Below are positions 1 to 13,200 of a stretch of 64,000 nt of DNA, in pieces (positions within the stretch are counted from its first letter, which is position 1; each line of letters opens with the position of its first letter). Source of the stretch: Plicaturopsis crispa FD-325 SS-3. Lineage: Eukaryota > Basidiomycota > Agaricomycetes > Amylocorticiales > Amylocorticiaceae. A program made the position numbers and the translations under genes. Location of the stretch: NCBI GenBank assembly GCA_000827205.1, contig KN832566.1, positions 638,543-702,542 on the forward strand. The letters run 5' to 3'. The notes beneath the pieces were generated by a model. The model worked only from the letters and a program-made list of their open reading frames with translations. It made no database searches and was not told where the DNA came from.

Positions 1-2437
1 TGGCCGCCAAACAGCTCCGCAAAACTAAGATATCACGTCAGTTCCTGAAACAGGCTCTGCTACGGTATTGCTCACCGGTAGTAGGACATCTTGTACATCA
101 GGCTGTTCTTCATCGCGTGCGAGGCCTGGTCGTCGATCTTGTATTCACCCTGCGGCGTGAAGTAGTTGGGTTCCTGGATCTCGTCGGGCCAGACACCCTG
201 CGCGATGCGGACCATCCAGAGGAACTTGTTGATGTCGTCTCCGGAATAGCCAATGAGGCCACCGAAGATCACGAGGATGTAGTCCACATCGTGCTTGCGT
301 AGGATAGGGTAGGCGACCTCTTCGCTGCTCGACATCGCCTTTCCGACGGTCGCGATGTGGGCTGGGCAGAACTTAGCAAAGCCGACTGTTAAGCACGCGG
401 AACTACTTACTGTTGTTCCAGGTGTTGTTGTCCACCAAGGTGGGCCTGTCAGCCATACCGGCAATCTGGTATCCGTAGTCCCACCAGCTCATGACAACAG
501 CCGTCTCGGGCGTGTTCTGCCTCAGCCAGTAGTACGCTTCACGGAAGTCGTCGATGATGTGCTGGCTTCCGTCTTGGTTTGTAGACGCAAGGACGACCGA
601 GGGCGAAGAGTAGGCGCTGGCAGTCACCCATGTGCAATGGAACACGAAGAACATGAGCATTCCTATGCAGTTGACGATGACAGCAAAGCGAGTATCAAGG
701 CCAAAGATGCCCTTGCTGCTGCTGTGCGCTTTCTTCTCCTTCTTCGCCGGTGTGGAGGGGGTTGAAGATGTGGTGCCATTCTGGACTTCCTCCTCTGGGA
801 CATCTGGCTCAGACGGGTCGATGTAGACATCGAGGAGGGAGGACAGGGCTACCGCTGCAGCCACACAGACAACGGGCGTGAGCGTGAGCATAAGACGGAC
901 CATGACACCTGCGAAGTAGCTCGCCATGACGGCGTAAATGATAACGAACAAGTGTTCGTCGCGAAGCTCCTTGAAGCAGAGGATCACGCCGGCAGGGAAA
1001 AGGAAGATGAGGAAGTGCAAGTCCATGAAGAACGATGGCCATGCAGTCGGCTGGTGCTCAGACACGGAGGCAATGATAGGAATATATCTGGAAAGAGGGT
1101 CAGAAGGCGTTGGGTATTGGTAGCAAGCGAAAATACGCACTTCTTCGCGTATCCAGTGTCCCATAGAGAGTAGAAACGACCGGTCCAAGGAGCGATCCAG
1201 CCCTTGTACGTGAGTACACCGAAGGCTGCGGCACCCAACACGCCCGTAGTGATCACGGCCGCGAAGAGTAGGTCCTGGAACTGCTTTGAATTGAGATGGG
1301 AACGAACGAGTTGCGCAAAGGCAACGATCTGGAGAAGTCCGAAGACGGCTATGATTCGCGCGTTAATAGATGCATTACTAGATGCTATAATGACAAGACC
1401 GACCCAAAGCTGCCATGTGTTCACTGGTACGGACTGGCTGGAATCCAACGAAGGGAACCTGCATGCTCGAAAGCGTGCCGATGGCGTACCAGGACGAGTA
1501 GGCGACATAGAGACGACTATTGAACCGGCCCATGAGGATGAGCACGAGCGCATGCAAGGGAATCATGTTCGTGATAAACACGTAGCCTCCCCATGCCGCC
1601 ACCATGTAGAAGTAGAAAACCGCGGCAATGGTACCAAAGAACGCGCTGCCCGTTTTCAATGCCTTGATCCACGCGTAGAACGTGAACATGAGCAGGAAAA
1701 TGGCGATAGCTTCGTTGTCGTAAGAGCCTGCGACCGAACGCGAGATGTATCCGGGTACAATGCCAATGAATGCGGCTGCAAGAAGGCCAGCACTCTCATC
1801 CTTCATTTCTTTCGTGAACCTGACGAAACGTAGTCAGATAGTGTACAGTTAGGTGATCGAGCTTACTTACATGTATGTCGCCCATGCAGTGAGAGCGCTG
1901 AATCCGGGTGCAAGAAGAACACAAATGTTGCGAATGTCCACAGGAAGATTCAATGCGTGAAGCACGTTGAAGATGACACCGCTAGTAGCCATGAGACCGG
2001 GGTAGATGGTACCTCCGACGACACGTCCAAGAGGGTACCATGCCGTGGGGTCGAACCAATTCCAAAATTCCTGAGTATGGATTTAGCAACAGAAACATTC
2101 GTTAATAGACCGCATTGCTCACGTAGAAACCCTTTTCAGCGAGCACTCTCGTCGCTCGGCTGTCTAAAATTCAGCACGCGTTTGCTGGACGCGACTGTGT
2201 CCTACTCACTAATTAAACCACGGGTCACTATTGTACGCACTTAGTTCGTTTTCTCTCAGATTGAAATGGCTGCACGTACAATTCATGGATGATACTCTCA
2301 AAGTTGATAACAGCGAATAAACGAGAAGCTATGGCGGCAGCGGAGATGAGCCCAAGCGCTACGATGCGCAGCAACGACGCGGTATTGGTGACAGTCGCTG
2401 GGGAGACATTTGAAGGGAGTGGATAGGCCACCGTCAT
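1..2437 (-). CDS. STT3: STT3, catalytic subunit of oligosaccharyltransferase (3' part beyond the window)
   Basis: STT3 transfers the preassembled glycan from dolichyl-diphosphate to Asn in N-X-S/T sequons in the ER lumen. The protein starts [10 protein letters not shown] at 2437 and has a first hydrophobic helix. The conserved first catalytic-loop motif DPWFNYR follows, split over a tiny exon. Long multi-helix membrane segments lie at about 1900-850. The family signature WWDYGYQI with NNTWNN is encoded near 480-400. After MSYYR at about 76, a GTGAGC donor opens an intron. The next exon begins FAELFGG and runs off the window edge, as expected for this part of STT3. At least eight short introns are needed. 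The gene is divergent from nothing here: its neighbour, the ADIP-like gene, lies upstream on the same strand 287 bp away. No disabling change was seen. Identity is certain. Exact exon edges are approximate, except around the microexon. Confidence 0.96.
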
Positions 2438-2724
2438 GGCCGTCTTCTACAACGTTGACAAGCAGCGAAATGTAGAGAAAGTCGACGGGATAGTGGAATT
2501 ATTGAAGGTGACCGTTTGCTTTCATTACACGTCGCCCAAATGTGTCGTGGCAGCTACACGTCGGAAATCGGGACTTTCGCCGATGTTAATTATATCCCTG
2601 GACCCTCGTCCTCGAGCTCGATTGCAAACGACATTATTGCTCTATGAAGGCGGGCGGAAAGTGACAAGCAAAAAGAGATGGTACAAGATTAATTATAAGG
2701 AGCCATAAATATGTGTATCATGCG

Positions 2725-5450
2725 CTATCCTTTCCACCCTCGTCCCTTGGGCGCAGCCTCCGCGGAATCGATAGGCACTCGTCTTGGCCCGCCATTGCCA
2801 GGAGCGATTCTTGGTATAACTCGGGGTTTGGACAGGCCTGATTCCACGGGCTTCCCCGCAGGCCGGACTAGTTTCTTGCTATCAGCCGGGGGTAATTTCA
2901 TTGCAGTGGCGGTGGACCGAGACCGTTTGGTATCGTTCTCCTTCTGCGGTTCTGTAGATCGCCGCTTCCCTGGGGCTACAGGCTCAGGCGCACGGCCCTT
3001 GCCCTTCTCCTTGGAGGTGAGTCGTTTTGGCTCGGGCGGACGGAACACCTTCGTGCCAACATTCGGATTGGGCTCCACTTTCTTCTCGCGCAGTGGACTG
3101 GTGTCGTCGTCGCTCACGCCGAGCTCAGCTGCAAGACTCTTCGCAGCGGTGGAGATCGCGGGGAACGGTTCTGGTGCCATGGAATCCTCGCTTTCTTCCG
3201 TCAAGACGTCCAAAGGACGTGTTCCAGAGTTTTGCGGGCTGGTCGGCGAGTCTGCGAGCATGAGTATCCGACTCAAGGGACTCGGCTTTGCTGGGGAATA
3301 TGCGTGGTTCATGCCACGAGCAAAGGGCTTTGCTACTGGGAAAGGATGGCGGGCCACGGAAGGTGTAAGTAGGCCGGACGCCGGTTGCAGTTTAGCGTCC
3401 CAGGCCGGGACGAGCTCGTCAGCGGATGCTTTCGGAAGGGGTATATTTTCGGGAGCTGGGGGTATAATAGACGAGGATATGAGCGGCCGAGGAGGCGGCA
3501 GAGACGTCGCTGGCGAAGGGGGTGGCAAAACAAAAGACGTCGGCAGGAAACTATGCGACGCTCCTGCATTCTTTGCGGGGAATGACGGCGCAGGTATCGG
3601 AGGCAAAACTTCGGTCTCATAACCAGGCACGACCTTTGCTGGGGAGGCGAGCCCAACCGACGAGCGGCGCGAAACACGCGTCTTTCGCCCACTCCCAGCT
3701 TTTCCGACCGCGACAGTTTTCTTCATAGGTGACTTGTGCGGTGATTTCCGCGGTGACCTCCGGGCAGCTGCCAGGACCTTAGAGCGGGCGGGGGATTCAA
3801 CCTGGGGAGTAGGAGGAAGGTCTGCAAGCATCATCTCTACTTGCCAAGAGCGCTTCTCATCCAAGAACTTGACACGTTCGGCCTGCGAGGACAAGAACTC
3901 GGTCAGTAGGTTGTAGCGACGGGGAAGCAGGTCACTGTGTACCTCGATGGCGGCTTTCTCCTTTCCCAATTTGATAGCAGCCTCGGTAAACTTAGAGCGC
4001 TCCTGATCCAGTTCACGCTTCAAAGCGTCGAGCCTGTTGCGCTCCTCGTCTTTGGCAGGTCCTGTCATAAGCTCAACGCTCATTTCGCCTAAGTCAGCCG
4101 TCACCACCCGCTGGTCTGCCGCGAACTGGTCGAACATCGCCTGCGTTTGGACTGCGCTTGCGGCAGACTCTTTCTGCGCTTGCACTAGGTGCCACGGACA
4201 TATGAGCGGGGGCAAAAAGCAACAATGCCAAATATCGCACCTAGGTCGGCACGCAACGTATTCACAACTGCTTGCAAGCGCTCGATCTCGTCGTCTGCAG
4301 ATTTCGAGGGCTTGGATTGGGGAGGCGGGGTCGATGACGAAACTGCGACGTTCTCAGAGAGGGTAACGATAGACTCCCGTAAAGAGCAAAGCAGAGAGGC
4401 TAGCTTGTCCTCTGCATAATACTCTGGAGCTAGTGGGAACACCGTCGTCATTGTAAACGAAGCAGGCTGATATATCCTTGAGAACAAAAAGTGCCATGCG
4501 AAGCGATGAGCTTACCTCGTCCTCACTTGAGGATACAATGCTGCGTGCCATGTGCAGGACGGCCTGCACATCATTTACGGCGGTCAACACCAATTTCCTT
4601 AGGCGTTGGTTGTCATCGGACAGCTCTTTTCGCGCGCGTTCAGCCTGCTCCAGTGCCTGCTCCAGATAACTCTTCCCTGGGCCCATAGCTACCGATCCAT
4701 CTACCGCGGTAACGTTGGCGCATCGAAGGGAGCTTGGAGTGGTGCCGAGCTTTACTTGCGCCTCGGCGAGTTTAGACCATTTCTCAACCATACGCTCAAT
4801 ATCCTTCTCTTTCTTCTTCAGCTCGGTCTGATACGTTGCGCGGACACCCTGAAGGGTTGTCCGCGTGCGTTGCAGCTCCGCGGTTGTGTGCTTGTGGGCA
4901 GACTCCGTTGACTGCAGGGAGCGGTTTGCGGCACTTGAATGGATATCAGAAATATATCGGCAAGGATTGACGCGTGTAAGTGAGAAAAGCGGAGGACCCA
5001 CGCGAGTTTAGTTTTATGTAGGTTCATCTCGCGCTCTGCGCTCGCTGCCTTGTCCGTCGCAGCCCTATGCATTGAAGCAAGGCGTTCATGATCATAGGAT
5101 AACGTCCGGAGCTTGGTAGTCAGATCCTCCGTCCGCGACATATCCTCCTGCATGGCAATAACGGTTCTAACATCGGAGTAAGTGGGCAGGAGGTGGCAAC
5201 TCACAACTCGTTGACCTAGCATCGCAAGTAGGCATTTGACTACTCGCTCGCTGTCCGAGTTTGACAACCCATCCAAGGACAGTCCAGGGGAGTTGGAAAA
5301 TCCATGCGCGACCAGCTGCGAGTTGATGTACTGAAGGCTCGAGGTCGATGCCATAGACTCTGAGCTGATGTTCGAGAAACCTGGCGAGGCAAGTTCGGAC
5401 AACGAGATATCAAGCCCCCATTCCACATGTTTACGTGGTGTCTCCTCCAT
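2725..5450 (-). CDS. ADIP/Msd1-like coiled-coil protein (afadin and alpha-actinin-binding family)
   Basis: The N-terminal exon begins MEETPRKHVEWGL. It carries a segment around QYINSQLVAHGF and SDSERVVKCLLAMLGQR that resembles the conserved N-terminal region of the ADIP/SSX2IP/Msd1 family. Proteins of this family act at spindle pole bodies or centrosomes and anchor microtubules. Heptad-rich coiled coil follows through the exons at about 5170-4020. The last 450 or so residues are a basic, Ser/Pro-rich tail with repeated RSPRKSPHKSPMKK-type motifs, consistent with phosphoregulated, disordered sequence. Four or five short introns separate the exons. The start was chosen because MEETP opens the longest exon and is followed by the conserved segment. 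The family assignment rests on pattern recognition of the N-terminal block, so the role is inferred. Otherwise it is safely a coiled-coil protein. Confidence 0.75.
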
Positions 5451-5991
5451 CTTTCACCGAGCGTCGAAGGGTGCCGTGAAAGCGCGGTATGAAAGCAAGT
5501 TGAACTTCAAGCTCGCTGCTCGACAGTTGTTCGACGCGACGCGATTTCTTGACACGAGCCTAGACCAGTTTGAATCGGAGTTTGAATTGACTACAAACTA
5601 ATTGTAGTCTTTCTCAGTAAATTTTGAAGACCCATTACATCTGAGTTTGAATCATCAGTGAAGCTTTGTTGACGCGACTAGTAGCATGGACTTTTCACTG
5701 TGCACTGTCATCCTTGAACCTTGAAGTCTCTTGATCCGTTTGGACAACACTGCGTATCTTTATTGGTCGTGGACTCACCTGATTCCCATCGGAAACAAGT
5801 CCATACGTCGTGCCATAACAGGAGTCCGCAGCGTCCGTTGTGGCCACAATACATCTGAATCCGTCTTATTTCTCACCTGCTTCGTCTATCGCAAGCGATC
5901 CTACATCCTCCTGGCTTTTTATTTCCTGGCGCCACAAGCCTCCTCGGGTTCACCCCGTCGACTTTGAGCACAGTCAGACCACCCAGGATTG
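5451..5991. promoter_or_regulatory. Intergenic region between divergent genes
   Basis: This 541 bp spacer separates the divergently transcribed ADIP-like and deubiquitinase genes, so it probably holds both promoters and 5' UTRs. It is more AT-rich than the flanking exons. I see no repeat, RNA gene or convincing TATA box in it. Confidence 0.45.
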
Positions 5992-8900
5992 ATGCCTGGC
6001 GTTGCCGTCTTGCATATGTCACCTGCATTGGGAGGATACGGATCGCCACCACATTCTGGTGCGTCGGCTCAACCAATATGTCAGAACTAATGTGAATATG
6101 AGACTTTGAACTAGCAACATCCAACGGGTTCCCTCGTATCCACGATGAGACGTCCGTTCTGGAGATCAAAGACCGGGCCAAGGAAGATGCCAACAGGCTC
6201 TCTCGCGGTGCCTCTGCGATATCACTCCTCGGTGCCGCCAAAAGTCAATTTACCACTGGCCAGGAGTACGAGCTATCGGAAAATCTACGAGATGCGCTGT
6301 CCGCTTACATGAAATCGGCAACCCTCGTAACCATCTGCATGAACTCTGCGGAGTATAAGACGGAGTCGCAGCGAGGAAATAAGGGCGCGTTATACAAGCA
6401 GGTCAACGATTTCATGAAGGTGTGCCTTTAAAGGTTATGCTTGCTTGCTTGTGTGCTAAACTATTGAAGCGTGACGGCGAAGACATCATGAAGAAGGTGA
6501 CATATATCCAGGAGAGATTGGCCTCTTTAGAGAGAACATCGAAAGACAAGTATGTATCTCCTCAGCGCTCACCGGTGTTTATTTCTCACATTATTTCAAA
6601 GCAACGAGCCTGAAGACGGGGGGAAGCGCAAGAGCATCGCTGACAGGGTCAAATCGCTTCAAGATGCTGGTATGGCCGTCAGCACGTCGAAGCGATACTC
6701 GCGCGAGCTTCCCACCGCGTTGACTATGCCCTCCACTCCACCCATGTCTCCGGATAGTGGCCGAAGTCGTCGATTCTCCCAAAGTCATCCTATGTCCCCC
6801 TCCGTGCCTACTTCCTCAGGCTTGGTTACGCCCATATTACCCAACTCGTCAGGTCCTTCACCACACACGCTCGTGCCGCCATCAAGCTTGGGACCCCCAT
6901 CTCCAACATCCTCTACTTCCTCGTCACCTCTCGGTACGTACTCTAGCTTGGGCGAATTCACCACTGCGTTCCCCTCCATCGATGAGCTAGATGAAATGGA
7001 GGGACTGAAACTGCCCTCCGTCCCGACCGGTCCTGTGAACGATCGAAGTCCTAGACCCGAGCCATCGCCCAGGTACTTCCCCATGCCGCCGGTTGACCCA
7101 GGACCTCGACCCTCCAGCACACCGCTGACTCCGACAGGGAATGCGTTGGTCAGCCGACCAGCCTCGCCCGCCATCCCGCGGAAGCCGTCGGGACTTGGTC
7201 TGACATCCACAACGTTCTCCTCCGCCAAGATTGACCTTCCGGTTACCAACTCTGTATTTCCTCAAGCATTGCAAAACTACCTCCAGCAAGGCTTACAAGT
7301 CCTCTTTCTGGCTGTGCTTACGCGTGAAGACTTTGATAGGGAACATATCAAGGCAGATGCACAGGTCTGCCTGGAACCTTCAGTGCTTTCACGAGAGACG
7401 TGAGTCCCTAGTTAGTGCTGGTGTCCATTATCAAGCTAAGTAGCAAACCTAGCCTGACGACGTCTGTCATCGAGGACTCCTTAGTTATTGCGCCACCAAC
7501 AGAGTCTGTCGTCTTTAAAAACCGCGACAAGTTCGATCTCATCGTGATCTATGACGAAGCGTCTGAATCCTTCGGGTCCCAAAGCTCGCCAATCCCGAAA
7601 CTCATTGGTGCCATCCACGAGAAGGAGTTCTCCAGGAATCTGAAAAGGATACCGGTATTGCTGGTGGGTGGATTGCAGGCGTGGAAGAGGCTGGTGGGCA
7701 GCAGTGGTGTTGTAAGAGGGGAATCCGTAGTCCACGCGCCCGAGCCGCGAAAGCTTCCCGCAATCCCCGACAGCATGCCTGTGCTGAGCCCGAAGCCCAC
7801 AACAGCATTCTCTGCTGTGTCTCCGCCAGTAAGCTTCGGAGCTATGTCGACCCGAGGTCGGTCCAACACGCTTGACAAAGGACCGTCAGCTCCTTCGCTT
7901 CACCAGCGTAACGAGGACCAGTCGCGGGCTATGGCGGAGGCGTCGAATGGTACCAGGTTGGTGTTGGACTGCTATCATATGAACCCCGCCATGTTGACGT
8001 GCGCTTTCTGTAGACCGCCGGTTGGTGGTGCAGGCTTGACTAATGGCTATCATTTGCCCGAACCAGTCAAGCCCCTGCGACGTCAACCAATATCACGACC
8101 TGGGTCTATCTCAGCATCGCCGTCTATGTATACTGGGAACGCCTTACCTTCTGTAGGCGCAACAATCTCCGCTATTTATTGATCTCGTCACTTATACCTC
8201 ATTCAAAGGTTTCTTCTCACTCACCAATGGTCAATGGCTCGTCATCCATACAATACCCTCAATACCCCCAATACCCTCAACGCACCATGTCTCCTGCCTT
8301 ATCTCAGTCTGGATCTCCTTTTACGCACTCGACTGGAGATATGGGGCTGGTATCGCCACCGCCTCTGGCCTCAATCAATCCTACGATTTCAAGGCGGCGT
8401 AGTGAATTTATAGATCAGTCCAACGAAGCGGTGTCTGGACTCAACACTGCTCGACAATCCATTGGCTATCCAGACCTGTCTGCAAGGAGCGTCCTGCGAC
8501 CACCGCCGGTTGCGGCATCGTCCACGCTCGAACGTCAAGACAATCGACCCCGTGCGTTGCAGCACCGTCCATCATTTTCTTTGGGTCCGACGCCTCCTAC
8601 GATACCGTCTGATTACCCAGTGACCTACTGGTCGGACATGCAAATTGGTACATCGGGCCTCAAGAATCTGGGCAACACCTGCTATATGAATGCCACAATC
8701 CAATGTTTGAGTGCAACTGTACCTTTTGCACGATTTTTTACCGGTAGGTGATACTATGTCAATTACGTGATACCCGCTCATCTAACACCCTGCATCAGAC
8801 GGTCGATGGAAGAGCGCCGTGAATATGGTCAATCCATTGGGCACCAAAGGGAACCTTGCCAATGCGTTTGCAAGCATACTGCACGAGATGTGGCAGGGTG

Positions 8901-10080
8901 AACTGCCTTATTTATCTCCTGTGCAGTTTCGGGTGTGTACTTTACCTCCTTTCCATGACAACATATGCTAACTCTCTTTTAGCGATCTATATGCATGCAT
9001 GCCTCGCAGTTCGGAGGGTCAGATCAGCACGACTCGCAAGAGTTTCTCATATTTCTGCTTGATGGCTTACACGAAGACCTCAATCGCATATTGCATAAGA
9101 CACCATACGAGCCAACACCCGAAAGGGAGGAGCAACTAGAGCGATTACCCCAGCAGATCGCCAGCGAGCAGGAATGGAAAATCTACCGGATGCGGAACGA
9201 CAGCCTTATTGTCGACTTTTTCCACGGGCAGTTCCGTAACCGTCTCGAATGTCTTACATGTCACAAAGTGAGATCGACATAGCCTGGGATGTGTTTAGCT
9301 CTGACCCTTCACACAGACGTCTACAACTTACAACAGCTTCATGTATCTAACCTTGCCTGTCCCGACGGGCAAGGGGTCCACGAAGGTACCTCTTCAACAG
9401 TGCCTAGACGCCTTTGTCAGAGAGGAAGTCATGGAGAAAACCGATGCATGGTGCGTAAGCCTCCTACCTATGGTAGCGAGACAGTGTTTAACATGAGTGG
9501 TCTAGGCATTGCCCAAACTGCAAGGCTCTTCGGCGAGCCACGAAGCGACTGTCGCTTTCCCGTCTCCCGCCAGTCCTTCTGATCCACCTGAAGCGATTCT
9601 CCTTCAAAGGCCCGTTTACTGACAAGATCGAGACATTCGTCGACTTTCCGTTGAAAAACCTCGACCTGACGAATTACATGCCCCCGCCTTTACCCCCCGG
9701 CGCGGACAAGATGCAGCTCAATGGTGGACGTCCGATGCCAGCGGATGACCCGCGTACCCAGATGCCTCCGTATAAATACGACCTATACGGCGTGACCAAT
9801 CATTTTGGCAGCCTGAACACCGGACATTGTACGCAGAACGAGTTTATTTCTGGTGACATGACATTGAAATGTTCTCGTTTGTTTCGTAGACACCGCTTTC
9901 ATCTCATCTCGTGGTGGCTGGAAGTACTGCGATGACAGTCGCGTCGTTGGCACCGAGGCGAAAGAAGTAGTCGTACGTTTCCTTCGCCCCTGACCTGCGC
10001 GCATTCATTCACTCATCCCATATCTTTCGAAACAGGGTCGCCCTGCATACGTTCTGTTTTACAAGCGGATCCAAGCCTAA
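5992..10080 (+). CDS. Ubiquitin carboxyl-terminal hydrolase, DOA4/USP8-like
   Basis: This thiol protease removes ubiquitin from substrates; DOA4/USP8 relatives act on endosomal cargo and ESCRT substrates. An N-terminal helical MIT/USP8-dimerisation-like region lies at about 6110-6540. A Ser/Pro-rich linker follows, then a rhodanese-like fold at about 7230-7710 (IVIYDEAS, VLLVGGLQAWKRL). The rhodanese segment shows no obvious catalytic Cys, as in yeast Doa4. The catalytic USP domain runs from about 8640. It has the Cys box GLKNLGNTCYMNAT, the DSQEF motif, zinc-ribbon cysteines (CLTCHK, HCPNCK) and the His box NTGH-YTAF, whose Tyr codon is split by an intron at about 9828. The stop follows FYKRIQA. 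The start at 5992 gives an open first exon that splices cleanly into PRIHDETS. An upstream start cannot be excluded. About ten introns are present. Confidence 0.93.
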
Positions 10081-10255
10081 AGTACAACATTCATAGTCCT
10101 CCTGCGTCGCATTCTTTTAAGTCCTTATTTACTTTCCTGGGCTGCTTTAGTTATACTCCCTTCGCTAACATCTGTATCCATCCACATTCTGCATCGAATC
10201 CAAACAATAACCCTGGACAACATAGGACATGTAACCTTATAGCCCTAATCAAACA

Positions 10256-13200
10256 TCATGATACCATACTATCTACCGCGTCCTCGCGGGGCGAGGCCTG
10301 CTCGTAATGGCATTTGTGGCACAGCCAGGTATCGGGCGCGCCGCGCGGCAAGAAAGAATTGACTTGTGGTGGGACGAGGTGGAAGGAAGGAGAGAACTCG
10401 GTGCGGCATTGATAACAGGTCGGTGGCGGGGCGGCCTGCTCAACGTCGGCAGCAAATGAGTTGTCGGGACGGATATTGAGAACTTGGTCGAGCCGCCGAG
10501 CCTTGCGCAGAAGGCCGTGTGCCTGAGATATATGGGCTTGCTTGTACAAGCGAGAGTAGATTTGCAATGCCGTCTGGAAGGAAAGTTAGGTTTGCCTTCG
10601 GAACATTGAAGCGAGGCACACACCTCTCCCCCCTCATTTGTTTCACAGATGTCATAGATGTCCCGTTTCGTCCTGTCGTGGTCCTTACAACGAACAACGG
10701 CGTTCATAATCCCTGTCTCTCCGTTGAACGTAGTGGTCGTGGTGATGTCCCTCCGGCTGTTCTTCACCTGGAAATGGCTAAGCCTGGAAGCTAAAGCAGA
10801 GCATATGAGCCAACACGTACTGGCGTTATTTCGAAGCCGAATGTATGACCAAACTTCCAAGCACATGAAGCATGGAATTCCTTTGGACAATCACAACAGC
10901 GTATAACGGCACCTCCAGCATCCGTGCACAAAGCGCAATCCTATGAAAGCAGGTCAGAAAACACGATTGGAATGAAAACATTCAGGCACTCACTGAGGAC
11001 CAACGTTGTCGTGGTATGGTGCTGATACCTTCAACAAGACGGAGACGTTCCGAATCCGTAAAGCTGACCTCCGGAATGAAAGTCGAGCACAAGACATGTG
11101 CCCAGCCTTGTCCCTCTGTCGGCTTGGAGATACGCAGGTATGTATCTGCTACAGGAGCAGACGTCTTATCCCCGGCCCTCGTAACCTTTTGCTTTCCATC
11201 CTTGCGCTTGCGGGGACATAGGACGCAATCGGTGTTCTGATCGAAGGAAAATGTATCAGTCTTGTGGACACAATAACAGGAGATGGAATTACCAAGGACG
11301 CCTCGAGTGTCTTCTCGTTCTCACATAACTCGCACATCCACGTTTCCTTAGTTGCTGGATCAACGACCGCACCGCAGGATCCTGTGCAGATGTGAGCAAA
11401 ATTTCCGTGCAAGAATCACCTTCACATACCTGGGTGGACTCGAACTTGACACTGCGAACACCGCAATACTTTGCCGACGTATCCCGGTTTCGAACAAGCC
11501 AGGCAACGAATATGCGGAGCCCCGAGTGGCGGAGATGGCCATATGGCGGACGTTGTAGTCGTCTGCAGCCAAAACATTTGTAAAAGTTCAACGCATCGGA
11601 AATTAAACGAATCTACCTTGACGCGTTTGGCGTTCGGACCTGCCAAAGGCGAGCCCTCCCGCTTTTCGGTGGCCGCCCGGCCCTTACTGGAGGGAACCGA
11701 CTCTTCCCGCACTGGCCTCACGTTCAGGTCCGCATATTTTCTCCAGTTTTGGCCGCAATTATCGCAGAGCACCTCGCTCACGAAATTCTTCGGTGCTTTC
11801 CACCATCGTTTGGACTCGTGCGTCCTGCAGGCCCCACACCCCATGTCCATAGGGTCCATGACTATAGAGCCTTCGTCGTCGGAATCGACCGTCTCGTCAG
11901 AGGTACGCGTGGATATTTTCTGCGCGCCGCGCGATCGCTCGGCCCTGATTCGGTTATTCTCTTCTCCGAGTTTCGAGCTGGCGACACAGGTAAGGGATAG
12001 TACTGGGTGGATAAAGGGGATGCAATGCTTACTTCTTCCAGTGAGCATAGAAGCGTACGACCTCGGGCATAGAGCGAGTCCCGACTTCTTCTCTGACTGC
12101 GCGAAGTTCGGCGCCGTGAAGGGAGATAGTGTCCTCGAATGCGGCAACCTCCTGTCGGGTCCACTCGGCGTCAAAGACCGGCGTTTCTTGCTTCTTCCAC
12201 TAGAGTGTGCTGTTATAAGATGAAGCAAATTACATACAATATATGCATACCTTCTCAAATCGATATGGTTTCTGCATATTAACGGTAGACATGGGTCGGT
12301 CTTCGGCGCTGGCCACAGAAAATCGGCGGATGACTTCTGTCTGATAATCCACGCTGTTATCTGGGTTCAGCGCGGCTAGATGTTTCTCGACTGCAAGTAA
12401 AACATCAGCATTTAAGAGATGGCGTATAGTCGGTGGACCCACAAAGTGCCACTAAAGTAAAGAAATGTCAATAAGGATTACGTAAGACTGAGAGGTCTTC
12501 TCACGTTTTTGTTCCTGCATCTTGACGACGTTGCTGAGCAGCTCGATGGTCGACTCTCCGCCCCGTTCCTCGATTTCTATGCGCATGATGAGCTGCAGTT
12601 CGTCGAGGATAAGTGGAAACGCAGTACCTGGTGGCGTTGGCTCATTCAACGCAGGTACGTTGACCTGATATCTAGGCCCTACGCGCGTCGCTGCCCGAGG
12701 GAATATAAGGTCATCAGGATCTACGGAGGCGTTGAGTAATTCCCTCGTAATGTCTTCAAACTGAGCACGCACCTAATGTATCCTCGGCAACAGTGTATTG
12801 CCTTAATGACTGTTCTCAGCTAAAAACCTTACTCAGTCGAGAAATTGGCTCACCCGAAATATCGGAAGGGCCACATTCTGAAGTGCTTGATCTCCATATT
12901 TTCCTCCTTCTCGGCCTGCGTGCGATCTTTGCGAGGCCGTCCTCGACCTCTCGGGGCAGGCGCATTGGATTTGGGCTTGGGCGCTACTGGGGTTAGATGC
13001 CTAACTTCATGGCTATCGACTTCTTCTTCGTGCGCCCGGGAGCATGGTGCGCATGTCCAGCCATACCCTCGAGAGGGCTTCGCGAGGAGGGGCGGCTGCA
13101 CGCAATGCATGTGAAAATGCTTCTTGCACCTGTCGCACTGCACGGTCTCCGGACTTTGGTTCGTTGGTCAGTCGTTCAGGCCGAAATTCGTAACATGCGT

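Noticed and set aside
1204-1833. 209-codon open frame on the plus strand inside STT3
   Set aside because: It is antisense to STT3 exons whose minus-strand protein is strongly conserved. The antisense translation has no domain and is a shadow.
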